Below are positions 47,308 through 58,250 of a DNA stretch of 64,000 bases, in pieces; positions within the stretch are counted from its first letter, which is position 1, and every line of letters begins with the position of its first letter. Location: the NCBI RefSeq assembly GCF_004337985.1, contig NW_021940923.1, forward strand, positions 124,001-188,000. The letters run 5' to 3'. A program made the position numbers and the translations under genes. Source of the stretch: Pyricularia pennisetigena. Its lineage: Eukaryota; Ascomycota; Sordariomycetes; Magnaporthales; Pyriculariaceae. Below the pieces are notes generated by a model. That model was given only the letters and a program-made list of their open reading frames with translations. It did not search any database and was not told where the DNA came from.

Positions 47308-49585
47308 GTCGTTTCTTCTCTTGGTCCGTCTGAGTTGCTGGCGCTATCGCAACCACGGCATGACACGTGCTAGCCGCTGCTTCGAGTCGAGTCCTCTTCA
47401 AGCGTACACAGCATCATGCTGGCATGTTGTCTTTTTTTCAGTGCTATTTTTCCTTTTACGGCGACCCAGGGATAGAAAGCCAACTCATGCTTATTGGCAG
47501 GGCTTATCTTTCATCCGAAAACAAAAGACCAAAGAAATGAACAAAAAAAAACAAGGGATAGATCGGTTGGGAAAAGCTTAGACCGGTTAGACAGTGATAT
47601 ACAGAAGGGGAAAAAAAAAAAAAAACAGAAAAATATTGATGATTTCAAGCCAAGCTTCAGCTTTTGTCCGCATGATGGAGAGTCGCGTACTAGTTTCTGT
47701 CTACTCATGCGGCAATACTTCGCCATCGCTGCCCCCCGCGCATTCACGTAACCGTGTCGGGCCATGCAGAGACACGACGAGCGCAGGCAATGTGAATGGA
47801 AAAGTTTCTTCTGAACTGAGAGATGAAACAAGCGTTGACGATACGAGTTTAGGCTGGAAGGGTATAATTAATTGACGTTTTGTTATCATGGCAACGATAC
47901 AGCGCCACATTCTGTGCCTGGCCACGCCGCTAAAAAAGCAAAGCTTGCATCAGGATCCAGAGTCGTTCTTTGCAGCCCTCCTGCAACACTGCGATGAAGC
48001 AATGCCAACATACGCACAGAAGCAAGAGGCGCAGAAGTGCGGCTCACGGTAAGAGATAAGCTTTTTTTTCTGCACCTGCATACGCCCCATCTTATTCCCA
48101 TGTCACCCTTTTTTTTTATAGGTTTAGAGTCTCACGATAAGGTTTGTGATTCGTCTGTCTCTAGAATTGACCCCCCATCGTTCCACGGGCTCGTACCTCA
48201 ATTCAGCCTATGGATTTAGTCTGGCTTGTTTCTTTTAGTCGTTACAATATGCCTTGCCCACAATATGCGGTTCTTCTTAAAGCCCAATTTTAGGCTTCAT
48301 GCGTTGATTAACCAACCGATCCGAGTTTTGCTCGAAGCCTAAGACGCAAAGCGCTGCCCGTCAGGCTGACGAGCAATGAAGCTTGTGACGGAAAGATTGA
48401 GATATGCATCAGTGTATGGGCGTGGGTCCCGACGTATCGAAGCCTGGAAGCTGGAGCCTGTTATCGTACGAAGAGGACAGGCTAGTGGTGTTGGTTGAGA
48501 AAGCTGCTTTCCATGTCAGACTATCAATTGGCCAAAGCATCAGTAAGGAAGCCCCACTGTGCTTTCAAAACACCAACGCATTTCATAGAGCTCAATTTAC
48601 TCGAGTGATCTGGGCCAAGACCTTCAACATTTCCTTCGGGCGCATTCATGATTCCTCCATCAGCGCCGGAGCGTCGGCGTGGCGGCCACGACTCTTGTCA
48701 ACAAAAGGCGTCGTTGTGCATAACCATCAACATATCTGGGGAACCTTTCACCATGGGCCTGCTTGTGTGCTTCGAGTGTTTGGTCAAGCAGCAATCCGGC
48801 CTTTTCCGAATAGCCCTGTAAGGGCCTATTAACCGGGGCGGGGGGGCTGAAGACCTATGACGATAGTCTGCGAAGACATGCCGTAATAGTTGTGCTCATT
48901 GTTCTCGTCGCAGTCGTCGCCTTTACCGAGGGCGCTGTGCAGTCATACGTCTTTTATGAGCAGAACAGTGCTACGATGCTCCGCTTCGAGTGCTTGATGC
49001 ACGTTTGCAGGAGATTAGACGCGCCATGACCATTCAACCTAACCTATATGAAAGTCAATCCCCATGATTTGGTTGTGGGAGGTGTTTGACTGGCTCGGGT
49101 CTTGTCACCAGTAGAGGGCTATAGGCAATAACGTCGTTGGCACGAGCTACACTTGGCTTCCCCGAAGGGTTAACCTGTCAGCGGATGCAACTTTTTCTTG
49201 TTCAGTGTGTTAGTTAGTCTATCTTTGTACATCCGCCTCGGGCAACGTACGAGTCCATGACCTCTTTCTTGTGCTCTCCAATTAATATTTACGGCGCTTC
49301 TATCTTGGCCCACAGTGATACCAAACAATCGTGTGGAAATTACGACTTTCACAATCCACGTACATTCATTTTCCAGTTACAAGCAAAGGTTACCAGCGTC
49401 ACCCATTATTTAGCAGACAAGACACTCGCTAATGAGTCACTCCAAACCCTTCAAACAACATGGTTTTAGTCAACAGAGTGTATAAATATCACTCGTTCTG
49501 GCTCTTATGTCCCACAACTTGGATCCCGTTTGACGGAAAGTATCAATCTCCAATAGTTTCTTTTTAATGTTCTAGTAAAGGGAGT
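47308..49585. other. intergenic, no supported gene
   Basis: About 2.3 kb. An A-run lies at about 47611-47625. The plus-strand frame 48404-48832 (142 codons) has no signal peptide or motif and mixed codon use, so it is not called. Confidence 0.45.
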
Positions 49586-50005
49586 TTATGCTCTTTGCCC
49601 GCGACCCACACCTTTGGCTGCAGCCTGCAGACGTAGAATGCGACTTTCCCGTTCCGTGACAATGTCATAACTTGTTGCGTGCCAATCTTCATTAAGGCCT
49701 GAGCATTTGGGATTCTCACATCTTTGGTCGACTGTGCACGTGACTTGTTTAATCGTGACCGTGCCGCCGCGAGCTGCGAAGCCTTCGCCGTAATTCTGTC
49801 GGAAAAATGCCCCTGGTGAACGGTCCCCGTGAATCGTTATTTTGCACGGTAGAGCTACGTAGCGTGTGGGAAGGTCAATGGTGTCAGGGCTAACAGAGCG
49901 CTCAGGGCTCAAAGAGTCGACAGAGGCTGGAGGATTTGCGAGAATGCCGGTTGGGGAAAGGGCCAAGATGGCGGCTACAGCCAGAATCTTTGAAGGCACC
50001 GTCAT
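49586..50005 (-). CDS. small secreted protein with 4 Cys
   Basis: Single exon of 139 residues. Residues 1-23 (MTVPSKILAVAAILALSPTG, then ILA) are a signal peptide, with cleavage expected before NPPASVDS. A Ser/Pro-rich linker of about 25 residues is followed by a likely beta-rich domain with four cysteines (LPCKITIHGD, VTCTVDQRCENPKC), enough for two disulfides. The last 25 residues are basic (RILRLQAAAKGVGRGQRA). No family is recognised. It lies about 1 kb from the left end of the retrotransposon, a common position for fast-evolving effector-like genes. Confidence 0.65.
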   Translation of the reverse strand: MTVPSKILAVAAILALSPTGILANPPASVDSLSPERSVSPDTIDLPTRYVALPCKITIHGDRSPGAFFRQNYGEGFAARGGTVTIKQVTCTVDQRCENPKCSGLNEDWHATSYDIVTERESRILRLQAAAKGVGRGQRA

Positions 50006-51025
50006 TGCAGCTCTAATTAAAAAAAGATGTCGACTTTGATGTATATTACGAAGTAGATTATTTTGCTTTTCTTTCAGTTTCGGAGAAAAGAAACGTCTTG
50101 CGAATTTGGAAGACGATTTAAGAAAATATGAAAAATAATAAAAGAGTGAAGCGAGTGGTACGCAATGAAAGTCATCACCTGAGAATTATAAAGTCCGCGG
50201 CCGTTTGTTCATCTATGTAATCACGCAATCTATGCGCACTCTTGACAGCTGAATTAATTCATGGTATCATCCGGCTGGGACCTCCCCGCCGTGACTTTCT
50301 TTTTGTTATGCGAGAACATCAAAGCTTTGGGATGCCACATCTTTTGCCCGACTCGACCCACCTCGCCCTGGGAGCATCCACCTTGTCAGAACGGCTGGGA
50401 AGAGTTGTTAGTTCCACAAAAATCGAAATTGCTGCTAAGTTTGCAGAGTTTTCAGATTTTAATTGTGGCTATTAATACGAAATCTGCATTGGCGGTCCCA
50501 GCGATGCTGAAAGATACTAAAATACCAGGGTTTGGACTCGAATCGTAATCTCGGAAAAGTAGCATTGCAATTCCACCCTGAACAAGAAAAGAGTTACAAA
50601 ATTTTACACAGTAATGGTAAAATAGGCTGATAATAGTTAAGCAAGGCAGTGTTAAACATAGACGGTTTTCATGCTTTCATTCGAAAGCTGTTATATATAC
50701 TAAAACTACTAGGTTTCAAAGTAAAATGATACTTAGTCCTTTCAAATAAAAACGAGTGGCGTAATTTAGAGGGGTGCTTGTGTAACAGATTTACCCACAA
50801 CATGTTATACTGTATATCTATGAGGGTAGAATAAAGTCGTTGAACTAGCATGGCTAAAAATAGCTTCGCTTGGTCAATGCCTCGAAGTCGTAAGTTATTT
50901 TAAACTAAGAATTAATTTTTGACATATAGCGAGTTACTCTACGGTCAGGGCTTTTGTTCGGGATTTAATTTTACTTAATGGTAATGTGACTAGTCTAATT
51001 ACTTTGTATGCAGAAACCGGGATTG
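50006..51025. other. AT-rich flank of the retrotransposon
   Basis: About 1 kb of progressively AT-richer sequence ending at the GATTG target site copy (51021-51025). No gene seen. RIP may have leaked into this flank. Confidence 0.5.
51021..51025. repeat. target-site duplication, left copy
   Basis: GATTG directly before the left LTR, repeated at 58246-58250 directly after the right LTR. Five bases is the usual size for Ty3/gypsy integrases. Confidence 0.9.
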
Positions 51026-51477
51026 TGTTACGATCAAGGTATCGGGTAACCTGTTCTTAGGGTAAAGTACAGTGGGTTGAAGCAATTGAGCGTCTTAACT
51101 GGGTAACTGGGGTTTTCAATAACTGGGGTAAAATTATAATCGTTTTCAAATAAATATTAAGGTTAACTAGAGTTTAATTGCTGCTAAGCAATCCTAAAAT
51201 CGAATTTATTTACATAGTAATAAACGTATCCTATATAATCCGTTGTCCTGGGTGTAATATGCTTAATATATCCCATAACCCGCATATCATTTGTTTTGCT
51301 ATAATTAATATATAATATATTAATTATATCGTTTTTTTGGCGATCACGTGGGGTTACGTAATCTTTTATATTATTTTATTTCCTATCGGTCGGTGCTTTT
51401 TTTGGTCGAATATCGTTAGGAGGGGTGTAACCCCGCCTGGTTTTATTGGTACCGACCCATTTTATTTGGTCGTAATA
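51026..51477 (-). repeat. 3' LTR of the chromovirus
   Basis: 452 bases beginning TGTTACGA and ending CGTAATA, a decayed form of the CGTAACA end kept by the other copy. The outer (left) half retains more C and G; the inner half is mutated. Confidence 0.95.
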
Positions 51478-51641
51478 TTAAATTTCCCCTTTTTTAACCA
51501 AATCCCTTTGGCCTTTAAATAATTTATATTTTCCTAATTTTTGTTTTTATTTTTATATTTTTTCCTTGCTAACCTTTTTACGCTATATTTAATCGCGTAA
51601 TTAAAACCCGTAATCGCACGTCCACCGCTCGTCGTAACGAT

Positions 51642-52178
51642 TTGTTTTTTGTGCTTTTTTTTTCGGCGGTCGAAATATTTTTTTATTTTATTTACGAATC
51701 GCAGGGGATCGCGAAATGCGTTATATCGCTTCGGAATTCCTTTCGTTATATCGAATATATTCGCTTAAATCGCTCGCGATACGATGTTATAAATATTTCC
51801 CGAAAACAGTTGCATAGGATCGCGGCCCAATATTTAAAATTTAAATTTAAATTGGAAACGGCGGAGGAAAAAGTTTTTCGATTGCGTAAATAAAAAAAAA
51901 TGTGGTTTAAAAAAATAATAAAAGCGGTTCGTCGCGGTATCGACAGTTTGGAGGAATTGGATCGGGTGGAACGCGAAAAGGCGGAGCAGGAAAAACGGCG
52001 GCGATTAACCGAAATTTTTCCTAAAATGTTTTTAAAATCGCTTTTTCCGGATTCCAATTTCGTTTGGGATTCGTTTTTCCCAATAAATTTTTTAAATCCT
52101 TTTTTGTTGGATAAGATAAATGTTTTTGCGCAGTATTCGGTCGGTAAATTGCTTTATCCGTATATTTCGGTTTATTAA
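51642..52178 (+). pseudogene. antisense ORF inside the retrotransposon, former Cys-motif coiled-coil protein
   Basis: On the strand opposite gag-pol, between the chromodomain and the 3' LTR, one frame stays open for 178 codons except for a single TAA at 51891-51893. The sense of the protein is clear: AKCVISLRNSFRYIEYIRLN, then RSRYDV, a long charged helix (LETAEEKVFRLRK) and AVRRGIDSLEELDRVERE, ending FVWDSFFP onwards. Three Tyr codons (TAT, TAT, TAC) each lie one G-to-A change from Cys, and the stop lies one C-to-T change from Gln. Proteins of this type, with a CxxC-like cluster followed by a coiled coil, are often predicted in fungal repeats. I believe they belong to such elements, but their role is unknown. 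Confidence 0.6.
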
Positions 52179-52365
52179 TGTATATTAATCGTTTTTTTAT
52201 AAATTCGTTTAATGGTGTAATTTCGAATTTTAATCGATCCTTAGCTTTTGGGAATAGTAAATGGTGCTTTTTTAAATCGTCCTTTTTTTTTTAGCTAATT
52301 TGTTCGCAAATCCAATTCCTGGTAATATTAACGGAATAATTCCTGGCAATTTTGGAAATGGTTAA

Positions 52366-53560
52366 AAGGTTCCCAAATGTTTTTTTCGTACCCGTAGTTT
52401 TCCCATTTAATAAGGTATTTTATTTTACCGTAATTGCGTTTGTGGTCCAGTATTCGTTCGACGTCGTATGTTTTTTCCTCGTCGATTTCGATTATTTTTT
52501 ATATATTGGTGCCGGGTGGTACTGGTTCCAATAGTAATACGTAGAACGTTGGGTAAATTTTTATAATTCCTGGTAATAATAATTTATAATTGGTTTCGCT
52601 AATTTTTTTGTCGATTTTAAAAAATCCAAGCTTTTTGTAATTAAATTTGCTATTTGGTCGTTATATTTTAATATTGCGTCGAATAAGGTAAACGCTATTT
52701 CCCTCCTGGAAAAATAGTCCTTTTATCCGATATTGGTTGGCGTATTTGGTTATTTTTTTTCGTATAAATTCCAATTCCTATTGGAGTTTTTAATGGAGTT
52801 TTCGTAGTTCGTTTGCTTATTTATCGGTTCGTGGGGCCGTAATCGTGGTTTTTAGTTTTCCATATATTGTAAGGTTAAATCCGTAGTTGGTATAAAACGG
52901 GGTTATTTTAATATTTTCATTTTTTAAGCTATTATATACGAATTGTACTGTGGGTAATAACCGTACCCAGTTGTCCTGTTTGTGGTTTACATAATATTTT
53001 AAATATTGTTTTAATATTTGGTTTGTTCGTTTTATTTATCCATTTGTTTATGGGTGGAATGCTGTAAATAGTTTATGGTCGGTTTTTAGCTGTTCCATTA
53101 AAAATTTCCAGAATTTTAATGTAAAAAATTTATTTTTATCCGTAATAATATTTTCTGGAAATCCGTGGTTGCTAACAATTATTCGTAGGAATGTGTAAAC
53201 GATTTTTTCGGCGTTGCTACTTTTTTTATAAAATAGGAAATAAACGTATTTAGTAAATTTATCCATTATAATTAATATATTATCGTATTTAATTTTAGTA
53301 AATGGTTTTTCGGAAAGTGGTAATTTAACGATAAAATTTATTATAATGGTTTGCCAAACCTTATTAGGGGTTGGTAAAGGTTGTAAAAACCCGTAAAGCT
53401 TATGTTTGGCGGATTTGTTTTTTGCGCAAAATTCGCAATTTTTAATAGTTTTTCGTACTTTTTGTCGTGTTTTTTTAAAATTGTGGTGCTGTTTTAACCG
53501 TTTCCATGTTTTGGAAATCCTTTGGTGTCCGTAAACTTTGCTTTCGTGGATTTTCCGTAT
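52366..53560 (-). pseudogene. integrase and chromodomain remnant of the retrotransposon
   Basis: Minus-strand reading shows the His/His then CEFC zinc-binding part near 53424-53500. The integrase core follows: the first catalytic Asp is replaced by Asn (IIINFIVKLP near 53335), the second is kept in IITDKNKFF near 53150, and the TAFHP segment comes near 53050. About 200 codons later, at 52366-52468, lies a chromodomain: YDVERILDHK, YLIKWENYG and NIWEP. Chromodomains steer integration into chromatin carrying methylated histone H3. Several in-frame stops and the Asp-to-Asn change mean the protein is inactive. Confidence 0.85.
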
Positions 53561-53689
53561 TTTTTTTGGTGTAGTTACCGTGTTAATCGTTATAAGATTT
53601 CGGAAAGTTGGTAAAAGGTTTCCGTTGTCGTTTGCCGTAAAGATTTTCCGTGTTTTTTCGGGTATTATATTTTTATAATTTGGTTTTTT

Positions 53690-55010
53690 GCTAAAGGCGT
53701 CGGCCCTGCCATTTTCTGTTCCTTTTCGGTAAATAATTTTAAAATGGAATTTTAATAGGAATTTTACCCATTTAATTTATCGTTTGTTTAACATTTTGCT
53801 GGTGGTGAAATGGGTTAGGTTTTTATAATCCGTATAAATTAATATTTTGTATTTAATTCCGGATAATTGTGGTTTCCATTTTTTAAATGCTCGGATAATA
53901 ACCATAAATTTTTTATCGTGGATTTGGTAATTAAATTCTGGTTTATATAATTTTTGTAAAAAAAAGGCGCAAAAATGCAGGCGTTTTTTTTCGTTTCGTT
54001 GGTTAAATTATCCTCCAATTGCGTAATTGGATACGTCGGTTTCGACTTCGAAAGGTTTCGTTAGGTTTGGTATTTTAAGGATTGGTTTTTATATTACTGC
54101 ATTTCGTAACTGTTCGAAAATTTACTGTATTTGTTCCGTCCATTGGAATTTTAAATCCTTTTTGGTTATATTGGTTAATAGGGTGGCGATCGCGCCGTAA
54201 CCCTTAATAAATTTTTTGTAAAAGTTTACGAATCCAAAGAATACCCGAACGTTTTTTACGTTTTGTGGTTAGGGCTATTCCTTTATTGTTTGGATTTTTA
54301 ATTTTTCCATTTTAATTTTTCCAGGGGCGATAATGTATTTTAGGAAATTAATTTGCTTACTGTAAAAAATGCATTTTTCGGGTTTAATTAAAAGTTTAGC
54401 GTTTTGTAGCTTTTGTAAAATTATGTGGACGTATTTTTTATATTTTTCCAACGTTTTGGAAAAAATAAGGATATCGTCCAGGTAAATAACGACAAAAATA
54501 TTTAGGCATTCCTTAAAAACGTGGTTAATTATGGTTTAAAAGGTTGCGGGGGCGTTAGTAAAACCGAAAAACATTACCAAATATTCGTAATATCCTCGTT
54601 TAATGCGAAATGCTGTTTTCCATTCCTCGCCTTCCTTTATACGGATTAAATTATATACTTTTTTAAAGTTTAATATCATAAACCATTATATTTAGTAAAG
54701 CATGTTTCGAAATTTTCTTATTAGTGGGAGCGGGTAGCAATTTTTTATTATAATATCGTTTAATTGTCGGTAATCCACGTATAATCGTAATTTTCCGTTC
54801 TTTTTTGGTACGAAAAGGATTGGGTATCCTACTGGTAATATTAATGGTTTAATATAACCTTTTTTAAGGTTTTCCGCGAAATATTCGTTTAAAGCCTCCA
54901 TTTGTGTCGGATTTAGACCGTATATTTTATAAAATTTTGGTTGGGTTCCTTTTTTTAATAATATTTCGTGGTCGAACGGACTATGCTCGGGTAATCCTAT
55001 TTCGAATTTT
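53690..55010 (-). pseudogene. reverse transcriptase and RNase H remnant of the retrotransposon
   Basis: The reverse transcriptase begins around [18 protein letters not shown] and shows [20 protein letters not shown] (54692-54901), [11 protein letters not shown] (motif C region, the following Gln codon now a stop) and the active-site box YLDD at 54473-54484, which is intact. RNase H follows, with IYTDYKNLTHF near 53820 (the usual His of TDHKNL changed to Tyr). Stops within both domains make the protein non-functional. All visible lesions are C-to-T or G-to-A. Confidence 0.88.
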
Positions 55011-56799
55011 TGGTTAAATAGTCGTGTATAATTTTAATATTTTTTTGGAATTTTGCCGTTTTTGGTCTATTTTTTCGTGGTTTATATTATATAATTGGAT
55101 CGGTTTTAGCCTGTGGATAATCGCTTTTTTTCCGATATTGGTTCCGGGGTCGGTCGTCCTTCCTGTAAATACGCTATTTGTTTTATTTAATCCTTCCGTA
55201 CCCTATATTTCCTATATAAACCCTATTATGCTGGAGGTCGTTCAATAATTAGGTGCTTTTCCCATTAAATTTGGCCTGTAGTCCAATTTATCCGGGGGTT
55301 ACTTTTTTTAAACCAGGGAATTTTTAAAATTATATTTTTATTCCCTATTTCCGTAATATCCAAAATAATTTGTTTTTTTCGTTTATAGTTTTCCATTTAA
55401 AAGTATACGGTTTTTGTTTCGATGGTACCGTTCCCGTATAAAATTGCCTTTCCTTTTACGGTTTATAATCGATATAATTTTTCTTTTTATCGCCAAAATA
55501 TTCGTCGTTTTTTTACAATTTTTGGAAAAATGTAATTATTTTGTGCTCCGCTATTAAGGAGCGCTCGTATGGGTTTTCCATTTAATTGTATATTTAGGAA
55601 TATATGTTTATGTGCTGCTTTCGTGGTTTGCGTGGCGTTTAGGGTTTTTTATTCCGTTTTTGTTATTACCGTTTGGTGCCCTGTACCGTTTGGCTGTCCT
55701 AATTTTTTGGCTTATTAAACTCGCGTCGTGGATCCTTATTTTTTTTGTTTCGGGGCGTATAACTGTTTCTAACGTTGATTTTATTAAGTCGGTGCCCTGT
55801 TAATACAGGCGTTTTTCGTGCGTTTGTGGGTATTTCGTTGTTTTTAACGTTAAGGTTCCACACAATTCTGGTTATGGGTACGGGTCCTGGTTATCGTAAT
55901 TTCGTTTCGTACTATACCTGTGCTTTGGTTAATATATATATTTTGCAAATGTTTCGGGTGCATTCGTATTATGGGAATTGTTTTTAATTATAATATGCTA
56001 TAGGGTAATCGTTATAAAGGGTGAAAATTACCGCTGGTTTAATGTTAAATTTTATTTTAATTTCCCAATTGGGTAATTTAATAGTGGTATATATTTCGTG
56101 GATGCCTGTTATTTTACGTCGTTGTAGGAAGAAATCGTGGATTATTTTTCTGTTAAAATACAATCCGCAATTATTTCGAAAACATTTTGCCCAAAAGATT
56201 TCTGTATATTTGGGATGTTTAATATCCAAAATTGGGTAATTTCCGAAAATTGGATCGATTAATTTTATAGGGTTTTATATTTGTACTCGAAATGGTATTC
56301 CGGGAAATTGCATTAATTGGTCGTTTCGGTATAAATCGATAAGTTTTTTTTTATATATATAAAGGTTGTTTTCCCTTGCTGCATTATATAGGTTTGAAAA
56401 TATAATTTTTTTTTTCGCTAAATTCGTTTTTTAATTTGTTATTCGATTCGTCCGTTGGGGTTTGTTAGATTATCCGAATGCGGTGGGTTTGTCCCAATGG
56501 TTTTGGTTTTAATTTTTTTAAGGTATTTAATTCCGTAAATTCGGGTAATTTGGCGTTTTACCTGCGTAATTGTACCGGTGGTTTGGTTTTAATAAGTATA
56601 CGGTTTTTTACTGTTAAGGTCCGAATGTTTTTAAATTTTTGCGGGTATTATCCTGCGTCCATTTTTGCGTTGTTATGGATTATACAATTATCGTCGTAAT
56701 ATATGGTCCAGTTTTTTAAATTGTGTTAATCCGATAGTATTTATTGGTGGGTAATGGTATTTAATTTTCGTGGTTTTTTGGAATCGGGGTGTAGGTCCG

Positions 56800-57700
56800 G
56801 AGTGTTTTAGGGACAAAATTTGGCTATATATCCTAATTTTTCGCATTTAAAACATTTGCCATTTTTGGGGTTTTTGCGAAATTTTTTATATTGGGTCGCG
56901 TTAAAATCCATAAATCCGTTATATATTCCGTAGGAAATATTATACTGGCGAAGCGGTTTAGGGTGTTAATATTTGCGTCCCGTATTGGTTTGTCGCAAAA
57001 TTAGCCCTTATACGTTACGTTTTTCGCGTCGTTCCAATTTCCGTTCGTAAAATCGGTTATCGATTTTAACTGTTAGCTTTACGTACTCGGTTAAGGTATT
57101 GGGTCGTTTTTTTTTAACAAATTCGTTTTTAATTTTTTTTTTAAATCCCGTATAAAAACGTGCCATTAGGGCTTCGGGGCCTTATAATAGTTTGGCGGTA
57201 ATTTATCGAAATTTACTGGTATATTTGGATACCGATTTGGTTTAGGTAAGGCGTACCAATTTACGCTTAGTTGTACGTTCCTCGTTTGGGTTACCGAATG
57301 TTCCTTTAAAACATTTTTCGAAATTCTCGTAATCGTCGAAAATGCGGTTAATTTTAATTTTACGGTTTTTTTCCTTATTATAATCCAAATAATTTCGTAG
57401 GATTGGTTTAAACCAGGTAAGCGCATCGCCCTTTAATAGCGAGGTTGCGTAGGTGACCTTTTTTACGTTATTATCGAAATTATCCTCGTTAAAGTGAAAA
57501 TAAGCCCGGGTTCCCGTAAAAAATCCTTACAAGGTATTTGGGGTATTATTATAGGGTAATAGTAAAGGGTATTTAATATAATTTTTATTAATTCGATTAA
57601 TTTATTCGGTCACTCGTTTTTGGAATTATCGATTTTTTGTTTGGAGCGTCGCGACTATTTAACGTAAAGCGTTAGCGTTGGCCGGAGCGTTAATAGTAAA
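56800..57700 (-). pseudogene. gag remnant of the retrotransposon
   Basis: The minus strand encodes a capsid-like region (frame 57426-57166 and neighbours) and then a zinc knuckle at 56813-56854. The knuckle reads CFKCEKLGYIAKFC, a CCHC box in which the His is now Tyr (CAT to TAT). The frame is interrupted by stops. Confidence 0.75.
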
Positions 57701-57793
57701 AGGGGTTTAAAGGGTGGTTTTGTTGGAAAATATTATTTCGGCGATACTGTTCGGTATACTTTAAAACAAAATACTGAACAAAAATAATTAAAA

Positions 57794-58245
57794 TATTACG
57801 ATTAAAATATCGGGTAATTTATTTTTAGGGTAAAATATAGTGGGTTAAAGCAATTGAGCGTTTTAATTGGGTAATTGGGGTTTTTAATAATTGGGGTGAA
57901 ATTATAATCGTTTTTAAATAAATATTAAGGTTAATTAGAGTTTAATTGCTGCTAAATAATCTTAAAATCGAATTTATTTACATGGTAATAAACGTATCCT
58001 ATATAGTCCGTTATCCTGGGTATAATATGTTTAATATATCCCATAACCCGCATATTACTTGTTCTGCTATAATTAATATGTAATATATCAATTATATCGT
58101 TTTTTTGGCGATTACGTGGGGTCACGTAATCTTTTATATCATTCTATTTCCTGTCGGTCGGTGCTTTCTTTGGTCGAGTGTCGTTAGGAGGGGTGTGACC
58201 CCGCCTGGCCTCATTGGTACCGACCCATCTTGTCTGGTCGTAACA
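57794..58245 (-). repeat. 5' LTR of the chromovirus
   Basis: 452 bases, same length as its partner. It begins TATTACGA (decayed TGTTACGA) and ends TCGTAACA. Here the inner (left) half is the mutated one and the outer half is well kept. Confidence 0.95.
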
Positions 58246-58250
58246 GATTG
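58246..58250. repeat. target-site duplication, right copy
   Basis: GATTG directly after the right LTR, identical to 51021-51025. Confidence 0.9.

Larger units (their letters stand above)
51026..58245 (-). mobile_element. complete but inactivated Ty3/gypsy chromovirus (LTR retrotransposon)
   Basis: A 7,220-base element bounded by two LTRs of 452 bases each, flanked by a perfect 5-base target duplication GATTG (51021-51025 and 58246-58250). On the minus strand the order is gag with zinc knuckle, a long spacer that should include protease, reverse transcriptase, RNase H, integrase, chromodomain, 3' LTR. This order defines Ty3/gypsy, and the chromodomain places it among chromoviruses. Every gene carries stops or mutated key residues and the body is very AT-rich, as after RIP. 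The size, LTR length and long region between zinc knuckle and reverse transcriptase resemble the Magnaporthe element Pyret as I remember it; an alignment would be needed to confirm this. Confidence 0.95.

Noticed and set aside
48404..48832. 142-codon plus-strand frame
   Set aside because: No signal, no domain, no splice continuation, mixed codon use.
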